Positions 10,231-21,673 of a stretch of 64,000 nucleotides of DNA are shown here, in pieces. Where the stretch lies: the NCBI GenBank assembly GCA_025667525.1, contig JANFOE010002252.1:148501-212500 (forward strand), written 5' to 3'. The notes under the pieces are model-generated. The model had not been told where the DNA came from. It saw nothing but the letters and a program-made list of their open reading frames with translations, and made no database searches. Made by a program: the position numbers and the translations under genes. How positions within the stretch are numbered: position 1 is the stretch's first letter; every line of letters starts with the position of its first letter. This stretch comes from Glebionis coronaria. Taxonomy: Eukaryota > Streptophyta > Magnoliopsida > Asterales > Asteraceae.

Positions 10231-10244
10231 AAGTGCAGGGGATT
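10231..10244 (+). other. Polypurine tract before LTR b
   Basis: AAGTGCAGGGGATT directly precedes the LTR start. The equivalents at 17421-17434 and 21660-21673 read AAGTGTAGGGGATT. Confidence 0.7.
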
Positions 10245-13200
10245 TAATAAGTGTGTAAACACTTATCTTTTTTCCACTAAAATCAAGGAAAAACAAGACC
10301 TAATCATGTGTTTTATATCATAAAAGTCGGAATTACGCGTGGTTTTGTGTTTTTGTGTTTAAATAGGTACAAATGATCAAAACAAGAGAAAACACGGGAT
10401 TTTACGGTCAAAGGTCGAAGAAAAGTCCAAAAAGAGACGAAGACAAAGTCAAAAAATCAAAAGTGTGCCAAGTTCACGAAACCGGCTAAACCGACACGAG
10501 GTTGAAGAAAATAATCAACAAAGCCAAATCGAGCTCAATTTTTAGCGGATTAAATCTTTTTAAGATAATCAAGCTTTGTGGGTCCCACATTCGGATAAAT
10601 GGGCTTAAAAGCCCATTAAGTACTTATTTGCTAAAGAGTTACTAACCATGAGGCCCAAAAGAGGACAGGCCATTATAAAAATTCGAGTGAAAATTGGGCC
10701 CAAGTCCATTTGATTGAAAAATAAACAATCGGATGAATTAGTTTTGTTGGGCCAAGCCATTGTTAAACAAAGCATGGACGGTTAATTTAAAAAAACATAT
10801 GCTAGTCAAAAGTCAACACCACATTACGTTTGTTTATTAAACGTGTGTCCCTCAAACGTTTATTATTTTCACCCGCACTTCCATTTTATCTTCTTTTTGA
10901 TACCAACAATAAAACACCCACCTTCCCCTTTTACTGTTTCTCTCTCTCTCACAAATGTACACAGCCTCCATCTTCACCTTTTTACCCACAAACCCTAAAT
11001 TTACCCTACCATAAATCACACACCCAAAATTAGGGGATTTTCCCTCAAAGTTTAATTCACTCAAAACAAATTAAATCCCCCAAGTTTTTCGGAGCACTCA
11101 CCATGTGGTCCTCATTCCCTCCAACGTGGCAATCCGTGTGCACAAGGATAAATCTCATCCGTATGATCAAGAGAGAGGATGGGAATGAAGGATTATACGG
11201 CCCTGATTTCAAGACGTGAGCACCAAGATGTTTCAAGAAGGTTTTGGGGTTTTTGCCTATAAAACCCCCCCAAAATAAAAGATGTAACAGGAAGCTTTTC
11301 TCTATTTTTTCTTTCAGTTTTTAATTAAATTTAGGAGCAGGTTAAAATAGATTTAATTTTCAGAAAATTAGATTAGGTTCTTGTATTTTTAATTTTCAGT
11401 AATGTAATTTCTTATTATTAATGAAAGTTCTTTTTTATTAAATCTTGTCTCAATTTAATTTTCCTGTCAAGCTTTATTTAGATCTTGGAACTGCTTAATT
11501 TTTTTTAAGTTACTGTTGGTTTATTATTCGGATAAAAAAAAATAATAAAAATAAAAATATTTATATATATATATAAAAATAAAATAAAGGAAAGGTAATT
11601 ATTTTCCCCACTGGAAAATAAAAAAGGAATACTGTTCGTTTGGGTTTGATTGGTTCGAAATAGCTGTTCGGTTTAAGGGAATGATTAAGTTGGTTCGAAG
11701 GTGGTGTTTGTTTGATTCGTCGATAAGACTGCTCAGCGCAGCTTCTTCTACCCAATGGATTCAACAATAGGTTCTTCTCCTTTTTCTTATTTTTTTATTT
11801 TTACTGTTAAGTTTTAATTTAATAGTCTGTGTTTGTTTGATTAATCTGCTAGTTATATTTTGATCTGGTATTTAGTTTTTTTTTAGAATCTGCTTAGTTT
11901 TTTTTGTAAGTTTATGCTTTTATTTTCGAGTCTATTTAATTTGATATTGGTTTATCTTGTTTAAGTTGTTAAGGTTCAGTCAGTTTTTTTGTTAGATTTT
12001 AAATCCGCTCATTTTAGTCTGCTTTAATAACTTATGAATCTGATTTTGGCTTAATTAGTTTTCTGTCTAGATTTGATAATGTTGGGAATTGCTTAAAATA
12101 TTCTGTTTCGATTAAGTTTTTAGTTTAAGATTTAACTGCTTATTGCTTATGTTGTTTATTTTATTCAGTTTGGATTTTGCTTACTGGTATTCAGTATATC
12201 TATTTTATCAGCTTGTTTTGTTTAAGTCTGCTTATTATTAGCTTATTTAGGTTTACTGTCTTTTGCCTTTTAGTTTAATCTGCTTTTTAGTTTCATAACT
12301 GCTTATCTTATACTGCTTTGCTTCTTTTTAATTGTTTTAGCTTATAATTAGCTTAATTTCCTATTTGCTTAATTAGATAGTTTTAATCAACTATTTATTG
12401 CTATTTGGGATATAGCTTATTGCTTTTTTAGATATAGCCTTTTGATTTATCTGTTGTTTTTACTGGTATTCGTCTTATCTGCTTTTGTTGCTGCTGTGTA
12501 CTCATATCTCTTGGTCTGAGTATCGTCCTAATATAAGTTTGAAAAGTCAAAAATAACAAAAAAAAAAATAACATAATTTGGTCACTGGTGGGCTTCGATC
12601 CCAGGACCTCCCGTACAACATACCAGCGCCCCACCAACTCATCTAGAATCCTTTTTGTGTATTTCCTTTAACTTTTGAATTAATATAGTATAATGTGTAG
12701 TGCCAGTTTTGATTAAATTAGTTTAAAGTTTATTTACTTTATTTAAAAAAGTTTTTAAATAGAATTTTCTTTTAATCCGTTTTTATAAAATATAAAAAGA
12801 AAAAAAAATATTTTTATTTATTTTAGACTTTTAAATTAGTTTAAATTTTAGTTTAGGTTTTAAATTAGTTTTCATAAAAGGTCTTTACAATAGTTTTATT
12901 TTAGTATAAAATTAGTGTATTTTAAGTTTTATTTAAAATAGATTTACTTTTATTTTCAAATTTAAATTAGTTTTAAATCTTTTTATTTCAAATTTACTTT
13001 TATGAGTCTTTAGTTTAAAAAAGGGTTTTAAGTTTTCATTTAAAATGATTTAGTATAAAAAGTCTTTATTTTAGTCATTTTAATATATTTTAGTTTATAA
13101 ATTAAATTTGTTTTGTTTAATTAAATTTGTTTTGTTTAATTTGTTTAATTTGTTTAACTAGTTTTTATTTCAAAGTCATTATTAGTTTTTAAATTTTATA

Positions 13201-13391
13201 TTTTCAATTAGTTTTAAAATAGATTTATTTAAATTAGATTTTAATATTAAATAGTTTTAATTAGTTTAAAAATACCAAAAATATTATTTACCAAAAACAA
13301 AGTTAAGTCGTAACGATTAATTGGAAATCAAATTCGGGTGAGTCGAGGACGATAATAGAAATAAAAAAAGGGTAACAAAATCTCAGTTTCA
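10245..13391 (+). repeat. LTR b of the array
   Basis: Same ends as LTR a and collinear over its full length. It carries the b/c variant at several sites (for example AACAAGAG near 10382, TTTTTGATACC near 10896, AGGAGCAGG near 11334, AGTATAAAAAG near 13052). This groups it with LTR c and not with a or d. Confidence 0.92.
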
Positions 13392-13787
13392 AAATGGCGC
13401 CGCTGCCGCTTCGCTCGTACGATTGACGATTTTTCGTGAAGACGTTTGGATTTTGGGATCCGTTCTTTTTGAACGTTACGTTTCTTGCACAAAAAATCAA
13501 AAATACAAAAAAAAAATCAAAAACCTAAAATTACAAAAAAAAATAAAAAAAAATCACAAAAAGCAAATTCTTTCCTAAGATTTGCACCAAAAAAATTAAA
13601 AAATCAAAAAGTAATACTTTTTCCTAAAAGTATTACACCAAAAATATTACGTATTAGTGTTAATTTTTAGTTCGATTTCTTTTGTTTTTCTTGTGATTAT
13701 ATATTTTTCTAGAAAATACAAAAAGATTTTTCGTTTATATATTACGTAGCATAATAATTGTTATTTTTGATTTCTTTCGACACTACC

Positions 13788-14540
13788 ATGGATAATCGTC
13801 CGATTTGGGAAATATTACAAGAAGAGCGTTATAAGATTATGTCCGAGGAGTGTTCGACTTGTGGTGGGCCTCATGCTTATTTTAATTGTGACAAAACTTT
13901 TGAGGAGGTTTATTATAGTGAGGAAAGTATGTGTTATGATAGTAATACTTATTTTGGCTCCCCTAGTTTTCCTACAAATAGTGACTCACCACAATATGAT
14001 CAACGGTTTTATGGGGAATTTCAAAATCAAGGGTTTTCAAATAATGAAGGTTTTTCAAATGAAGGCAATTTTCAAAACTATAATCAAGGGAGTATTTCAC
14101 AAATGGATTTAATTCTTAATAAACTTGAGGAACATGGTAGATTCTTAAGAGAAATGCAAGAGGAAACCGATAAGAAATTCATGCTCTTTTTAGAAACCTA
14201 TCAAGATCAATTTGTTATTGAGCCGTCTTTTAGTGATGATATTGAGGCTAACACCACTACTAGTAGTGATGTTCCCACTGTGGATCCTTCCATCTCTCCG
14301 CCAATAAAGGAGAGACAAGGCCCGGAGACTATCATGAGTTTTACTCACCCTCCGGTGTTGACACCCACGGATACTATTAGCTCTCCTCTTTCCTCACCTA
14401 TTGAGGAAATTCCCGAGATTATTCTTGAGCCTTCATTACCCGTTGATGACCCTATTTCTTTTATGCCTCCTTCACCTACCCCTTCAAATGACTTTATGCT
14501 TTCTTCAAATCCCTTAGCGAGACATGTTTTGAGAAACTAA
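13788..14540 (+). CDS. Athila-type gag remnant (copy 2)
   Basis: This is collinear with the gag remnant of internal 1. It differs by only three visible residues (Ser for Thr and Ser for Gly in the SNTYFGSPS region, Leu for Phe near residue 135). It has the same ATGG start context, the same C-x2-C-x3-H-x4-C knuckle and the same terminal frameshift. The lack of stop codons in both copies contrasts with the decayed autonomous elements nearby and suggests recent amplification. Confidence 0.7.
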   Translation: MDNRPIWEILQEERYKIMSEECSTCGGPHAYFNCDKTFEEVYYSEESMCYDSNTYFGSPSFPTNSDSPQYDQRFYGEFQNQGFSNNEGFSNEGNFQNYNQGSISQMDLILNKLEEHGRFLREMQEETDKKFMLFLETYQDQFVIEPSFSDDIEANTTTSSDVPTVDPSISPPIKERQGPETIMSFTHPPVLTPTDTISSPLSSPIEEIPEIILEPSLPVDDPISFMPPSPTPSNDFMLSSNPLARHVLRN

Positions 14541-15427
14541 TTTTTGAGGAGTGTGAATGCATAGAAGAAGAACCCATAAGTTGTCCTACACCTAAGGAGT
14601 TTGTAGATAGGGATGAGTTATCTTGTGATTCCGACTACATTTTTAATTATTCCTCGGGATCGGATGAGGATGATTCGCCTATTTTACCAAGACCGACTTT
14701 TGAAAACCATGATAATGATTTATCGGATTCTTTACTCCTTAGTGATGACTTTTATACCCCAAGTATCGAGAAATTCCATCCCGAGGATGCTTTTTATGAT
14801 CCCGTGTTATTGGATTTCTCGCATGAGCTTAATTGTGATCATGGTATTGATGAGAAGGCAAATGGTGTTTTAAAACTTGATATTGATATTGATTTTGAGA
14901 ACTCGGATTTTGACAAATTCACATTTGCCTCTTCGCCAATTACTTTTGATTCTACTATCGATTCTCATCCAATTCTCGAGGAGTTACCTAATAAACACTC
15001 CTCTAATGAGAATTACGTTTACCACATTCGTGAGGATTTAACTTATCAACAAATCCCACAAATGAATGATGGTTTCGTACTTGATCGTGATCTCTTCGAG
15101 AGAATTTCTAAAATCCTTAGTGAGGGGAACGACAAACCCTTGTTTGACGAGCCTATCTATGATGAAGAAATCGAAGAGATTCACGTTCATGAGGATGAAT
15201 GCTTTGACCCGGGAGGTGACATTGACCATTCTTTGATTGATACCTTTACGGCTTTGCCCACCCCACCTCCCGTGGATCACGACCTCACATACTTTTCGTA
15301 TGTTGAGAGGACCTTTTTACCTTCTATGACTTATCCTCCTGCCTCTCATTTATTATGTTCATCCGGGACCGAGGATAAGATTTTTGATCCCGGTATAACA
15401 TTCAAGGCTTCCCCATGGACCATTTAA
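14492..15427 (+). CDS. Acidic ORF of the non-autonomous element (copy 2)
   Basis: It has the same frame relation to the upstream ORF as in copy 1. The last 207 residues are identical between the copies. No domain recognised. The preserved frame in two copies could reflect youth rather than selection; synonymous changes are too few to tell by eye. Confidence 0.55.
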   Translation, partial: LYAFFKSLSETCFEKLIFEECECIEEEPISCPTPKEFVDRDELSCDSDYIFNYSSGSDEDDSPILPRPTFENHDNDLSDSLLLSDDFYTPSIEKFHPEDAFYDPVLLDFSHELNCDHGIDEKANGVLKLDIDIDFENSDFDKFTFASSPITFDSTIDSHPILEELPNKHSSNENYVYHIREDLTYQQIPQMNDGFVLDRDLFERISKILSEGNDKPLFDEPIYDEEIEEIHVHEDECFDPGGDIDHSLIDTFTALPTPPPVDHDLTYFSYVERTFLPSMTYPPASHLLCSSGTEDKIFDPGITFKASPWTI

Positions 15428-17434
15428 TTCGGGGTCGAGTCAGGCTCGTGACTCGGTTAACAAAAACAAGCGCTTCTCGGGAGGCAACCCGATGATCTAT
15501 CTTTTATCTTTTATCTTTTATCTATTTTCTACAATAAGTGTAGGGGGAGCCGTGTAGGTTGTTTTTTTGTGTGTTGTGTTGTGATTGTGTAGGTACATGT
15601 GCTTTGATGATCCACTTTTGGTACTTTTGACGAGACCCGTGTTCCCGTGTTACCTATGTACCCGGTTCCTTCGATAAGTTTTTGCTATTGTGATTCTATC
15701 TTAAAACGAATAAATGTAATCACTTTAGTTGTCCCTTCCTTAGCTTGATTTTAAACAACGGACTCAATGTCCTAAGTGTAGGGGAGTTTATTCGCCCACA
15801 TGCTTAAACATTGAGGACAATGTTTATATTAAGTGTAGGGGGGCCTTCTATCGAATTTTAGTGGCCTTTTCCATGAATTTGACCCCATTTAACCGGAAAA
15901 TTTAAAAATTTTCAACGTTTTTCAAATTTTTGATCTATTTTGGCCTTGTAGTATTTTTCTTTTATTTTCTTTTGTTTGCATCATATTTATATTTTCTAAT
16001 TTCAAGAATAAAGTCAAAAATGAAATAAATAAGATGGTTTTAACAAGTTTAGATGTCTTTGATATAGTAGGCCCGTCGTGAATATTTTGACTCAACCCGA
16101 GTTTACTTATCCAAGTTTACTCTAGCTAGTATCCTTAACCATATGGACCTTAATTGGTTTATTAGGCTAAGCATCCACGAGTCTCATTCTTTGAGATTTT
16201 AAATTGTGGAGAACGAGAGATGATAGAGTTAATTATAAGTTCGGTATTCTTTTATTAACTTATGTGAGTTAGTTATGAACTTTTTCTCCCATCACTTGTT
16301 AATAAATATATTTGCAATAAATAAGGTTGTACGATTTAAAAGGTTACTTAGCTTCTAGCACAAGATCGTTTAAAAGTTGCTCGGTATTAATTAGAGTTCA
16401 TAGCCAAGGCATAACTTATTGAAGCGGGACGCGAAGATTGGCTTATCCAAAAAGGCCCTAACAAGGCATGAGGATACCCGAGTCCAAAAAGGCCCTAACA
16501 AGGCATGAGGATTCACTTTTTGCTAAAGATCCTAAGATGATGTGAAGATCATTAATCCAAATCAATATGAAGGATCAAGACACACGACGAGAAGCAATTA
16601 CTCCCCTAAAGATCATGGAGAAGTCTATCCAAAAAGACCCTAACAAGGTATGAGGATAAATAGATCCAAGTCCGAAAAGGAGGCGGATCGTTGTATATCA
16701 AAATCCTAAATAAAGAAGAGGATAAATGAAGAAGTAGTGGTCAACGTTTGAAGCATCTTTCACTCCTTATGAAGATGTATACCAAAATGAAGAGAAGACC
16801 ATAATTTCAAGATCGTCTCTCAAGATTTGAAGTTTGAAGTACAAGCCAAATATCGGTCCGAGAAAGGTCTCAAATCGTGAAACGAGTTATGCCACGATAT
16901 GAACTTTATGAGGTTTCGAGAAGCCGTTTTAAAAGATTTTGTCCTTTAGCTAACTATTGATTAAATCGTCCCACTTTATTTTCGGCCTTAATAAATTATC
17001 GAAATAAGTCAAAAATGCATCCTCGTGATCATTCAAGACAAAAATAAAATACAAGAGATACACCGTAGGAATAAGGGGGTCTAAGTGATTAATTAAACCA
17101 CATGAGTAAGTGTTAGTTGTGCTAACTTATGGTAAACAATGATCTCGTTTTTAAGCTTGGTATGGGGAACGTGAAACTTGAGGGTGATTTATATTCATGA
17201 CACCAAAGCCCTAATCTAAGTCTTAGATTTCTTTACGAGTTTCTTCCATCTAAAAATTTCCAAGTTAAATAAATTGTTAAAACTTTTGTCTCATTTTAAG
17301 TTTTATCTTTCCGTCGTAGTAATAGTAGTATATCTTAATAAAGGCCAAGATGGGTTAATAATGAGAAAAATGTAACTTATGCTTTGAAATAATGCATTGC
17401 ATGGGGTCATTGCAATGGTCAAGTGTAGGGGATT
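15428..17434 (+). other. Internal 3' untranslated region 2
   Basis: Collinear with 8239-10244: AAGTGTAGGGG phrases, the conserved hairpin (15805-15826), the three 30-bp repeats (from about 16446) and the polypurine tract at 17421. It differs by scattered substitutions, for example GCTTCTAGC near 16351 where internal 1 has GATTCTAGC. No gene seen. Confidence 0.8.
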
Positions 17435-20400
17435 TAATAAGTGTGTAAACACTTATCTTTTTTCCACTAAAATCAAGGAAAAACAAGACCTAATCATGTG
17501 TTTTATATCATAAAAGTCGGAATTACGCGTGGTTTTGTGTTTTTGTGTTTAAATAGGTACAAATGATCAAAACAAGAGAAAACACGGGATTTTACGGTCA
17601 AAGGTCGAAGAAAAGTCCAAAAAGAGACGAAGACAAAGTCAAAAAATCAAAAGTGTGCCAAGTTCACGAAACCGGCTAAACCGACACGAGGTTGAAGAAA
17701 ATAATCAACAAAGCCAAATCGAGCTCAATTTTTAGCGGATTAAATCTTTTTAAGATAATCAAGCTTTGTGGGTCCCACATTCGGATAAATGGGCTTAAAA
17801 GCCCATTAAGTACTTATTTGCTAAAGAGTTACTAACCATGAGGCCCAAAAGAGGACAGCCCATTATAAAAATTCGAGTGAAAATTGGGCCCAAGCCCATT
17901 TGATTGAAAAATAAACAAACGGATGAATTAGTTTTGTTGGGCCAAGCCATTGTTAAACAAAGCATGGACGGTTAATTTAAAAAAACATATGCTAGTCAAA
18001 AGTCAACACCACCTTACGTTTGTTTATTAAATGTGTGTCCCTCAAACGTTTATTATTTTCACCCCCACTTCCATTTTATCTTCTTTTTGATACCAACAAT
18101 AAAACACCCACCTTCCCCTTTTACTGTTTCTCTCTCTCTCACAAATGTACACAGCCTCCATCTTCACCTTTTTACCCACAAACCCTAAATTTACCCTACC
18201 ATAAATCACACACCCAAAAGTAGGGGATTTTCCCTCAAAGTTTAATTCACTCAAAACAAATTAAATCCCCCAAGTTTTTCGGAGCACTCACCATGTGGTC
18301 CTCATTCCCTCCAACGTGGAAATCCGTGTGCACAAGGATAAATCTCATCCGTATGATCAAGAGAGAGGATGAGAATGAAGGATTATACGGCCCTGATTTC
18401 AAGACGTGAGCACCAAGATGTTTCAAGAAGGTTTTGGGGTTTTTGCCTATAAAAACCCCCCAAAAAAAAGATGTAACAGGAAGCTTTTCTCTATTTTTCT
18501 TTCAGTTTTTAATTAAATTTAGGAGCAGGTTAAAATAGATTTAATTTTCAGAAAATTAGATTAGGTTCTTGTATTTTTAATTTTCAGTAATGTAATTTCT
18601 TATTATTAATGAAAGTTCTTTTTTATTAAATCTTGTCTCAATTTAATTTTCCTGTCAAGCTTTATTTAGATCTTGGAACTGCTTAATTTTTTTTAAGTTA
18701 CTGTTGGTTTATTATTCGGATAAAAAAATAATAAAAATAAAAATATTTATATATATATAAAAATGAAATAAAGGAAAGGTAATTATTTTCCCCACTGGAA
18801 AATAAAAAAGGGATACTGTTCGTTTGGGTTTGATTGGTTCGAAATAGCTGTTCGGTTTAAGGGAATGATTAAGTTGGTTCGAAGGTGGTGTTTGTTTGAT
18901 TCGTCGATAAGACTGCTCAGCGCAGCTTCTTCTACCCAATGGATTCAACAATAGGTTCTTCTCCTTTTTCTTATTTTTTTATTTTTACTGTTAAGTTTTA
19001 ATTTAATAGTCTGTGTTTGTTTGATTAATCTGCTAGTTATATTTTGATCTGGTATTTAGTTTTTTTTTAGAATCTGCTTAGTTTTTTTTGTAAGTTTATG
19101 CTTTTATTTTCGAGTCTATTTAATTTGATATTGGTTTATCTTGTTTAAGTTGTTAAGGTTCAGTCAGTTTTTTTGTTAGATTTTAAATCCGCTCATTTTA
19201 GTCTACTTTAATAACTTATGAATCTGATTTTGGCTTAATTAGTTTTTCTGTCTAGATTTGATAATGTTGGGAATTGCTTAAAATATTCTGTTTCGATTAA
19301 GTTTTTAGTTTAAGATTTAACTGCTTATTGCTTATGTTGTTTATTTTATTCAGTTTGGATTTTGCTTATTGATATTCAGTATATCTATTTTATCAGCTTG
19401 TTTTGTTTAAGTCTGCTTATTATTAGCTTATTTAGGTTTACTGTCTTTTGTCTTTTAGTTTAATCTGCTTTTTAGTTTCATAACTGCTTATCTTATACTG
19501 CTTTGCTTCTTTTTAATTGTTTTAGCTTATCATTAGCTTAATTGCCTATTTGCTTAATTAGATAGTTTTAATCAACTATTTATTGCTATTTGGGATATAG
19601 CTTATTGCTTTTTAGATATAGCCTTTTGATTTATCTGTTGTTTTTTACTGGTATTCGTCTTATCTGCTTTTGTTGCTGCTGTGTACTCATATCTCTTGGT
19701 CTGAGTATCGTCCTAATATAAGTATGAAAAGTCAAAAATAACAAAAAAAAAATAGCATAATTTGGTCACTGGTGGGCTTCGATCCCAGGACCTCCCGTAC
19801 AACATACCAGCGCCCCACCAACTCATCTAGAATCCTTTTTGTGTATTTCCTTTAACTTTTGAATTAATATAGTATAATGTGTAGTGCCAGTTTTGATTAA
19901 ATTAGTTTAAAGTTTATTTACTTTATTTAAAAAAGTTTTTAAATAGAATTTTCTTTTAATCCGTTTTTATAAAATATAAAAAGAAAAAAAAAATATTTTT
20001 ATTTATTTTAGACTTTTAAATTAGTTTAAATTTTAGTTTAGGTTTTAAATTAGTTTTCATAAAAGGTCTTTACAATAGTTTTATTTTAGTATAAATTTAG
20101 TGTATTTTAAGTTTTATTTAAAATAGATTTACTTTTATTTTCAAATTTAAATTAGTTTTAAATCTTTTTATTTCAAATTTACTTTTATGAGTCTTTAGTT
20201 TAAAAAAGGGTTTTAAGTTTTCATTTAAAATGATTTAGTATAAAAAGTCTTTATTTTAGTCATTTTAATATATTTTAGTTTATAAATTAAATTTGTTTTG
20301 TTTAATTAAATTTGTTTTGTTTAATTTGTTTAATTTGTTTAACTAGTTTTTATTTCAAAGTCATTATTAGTTTTTAAATTTTATATTTTCAATTAGTTTT

Positions 20401-20576
20401 AAAATAGATTTATTTAAATTAGATTTTAATATTAAATAGTTTTAATTAGTTTAAAAATACCAAAAATATTATTTACCAAAAACAAAGTTAAGTCGTAACG
20501 ATTAATTGGAAATCAAATTCGGGTGAGTCGAGGACGATAATAGAAATAAAAAAAGGGTAACAAAATCTCAGTTTCA
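17435..20576 (+). repeat. LTR c of the array
   Basis: Full-length LTR sharing the b-type variants (AACAAGAG, TTTTTGATACC, AGGAGCAGG, ATCTATTTT, AGTATAAAAAG). It ends CAGTTTCA at 20576, followed by AAAATGG, where the primer-binding site begins but is cut by a deletion. Confidence 0.92.
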
Positions 20577-21673
20577 AAATGGTTACTTAGCTTCTAGCAC
20601 AAGATCGTTTAAAAGTTGCTCGGTATTAATTAGAGTTCATAGCCAAGGCATAACTTATTGAAGCGGGACGCGAAGATTGGCTTATCCAAAAAGGCCCTAA
20701 CAAGGCATGAGGATACCCGAGTCCAAAAAGGCCCTAACAAGGCATGAGGATTTACTTTTTGCTAAAGATCCTAAGATGATGTGAAGATCATTAATCCAAA
20801 TCAATATGAAGGATCAAGACACACGACGAGAAGCAATTACTCCCCTAAAGATCATGGAGAAGTCTATCCAAAAAGACCCTAACAAGGTATGAGGATAAAT
20901 AGATCTAAGTCCGAAAAGGAGGCGGATCGTTGTATATCAAAATCCTAAATAAAGAAGAGGATAAATGAAGAAGTAGTGGTCAACGTTTGAAGCATCTTTC
21001 ACTCCTTATGAAGATGTATACCAAAATGAAGAGAAGACCATAATTTCAAGATCGTCTCTTAAGATTTGAAGTTTGAAGTACAAGCCAAATATCGGTCCGA
21101 GAAAGGTCTCAAATCGTGAAACGAGTTATACCACGATATGAACTTTATGAGGTTTCGAGAAGCCGTTTTAAAAGATTTTGTCCTTTAGCTAACTATTGAT
21201 TAAATCGTCCCACTTTATTTTCGGCCTTAATAAATTATCGAAATAAGTCAAAAATGCATCCTCGTGATCATTCAAGACAAAAATAAAATACAAGAGATAC
21301 ACCGTAGGAATAAGGGGGTCTAAGTGATTAATTAAACCACATGAGTAAGTGTTAGTTGTGCTAACTTATGGTAAACAATGATCTCGTTTTTAAGCTTGGT
21401 ATGGGGAACGTGAAACTTGAGGGTGATTTATATTCATGACACCAAAGCCCTAATCTAAGTCTTAGATTTCTTTACGAGTTTCTTCCATCTAAAAATTTCC
21501 AAGTTAAATAAATTGTTAAAACTTTTGTCTCATTTTAAGTTTTATCTTTCCGTCGTAGTAATAGTAGTATATCTTAATAAAGGCCAAGATGGGTTAATAA
21601 TGAGAAAAATGTAACTTATGCTTTGAAATAATGCATTGCATGGGGTCATTGCAATGGTCAAGTGTAGGGGATT
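20577..21673 (+). repeat. Truncated third internal domain (about 2.9 kb deleted)
   Basis: After AAAATGG the sequence jumps to a point equivalent to 16344 in internal 2 and continues to the polypurine tract. Primer-binding site, both ORFs and about 900 bp of 3' region are missing. The two parent sequences share GG at the joint (ATGG|CGCC and AAGG|TTAC), a 2-bp microhomology. It carries the GCTTCTAGC variant like internal 2. Confidence 0.9.

Larger units (their letters stand above)
8239..10244 (+). other. Internal 3' untranslated region 1 of the non-autonomous element
   Basis: About 2 kb without convincing coding. It contains the phrase AAGTGTAGGGG at about 8348, 8585 and 8641 and a variant at the true polypurine tract (10231). 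It also contains a strong hairpin at 8616-8637 and three 30-bp repeats at 9256-9467. Segments around 8980-9070 and 9900-9990 are clearly similar to the reverse strand of the Athila 3' region (about 48100 and 47250), which links the two families. Confidence 0.75.
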
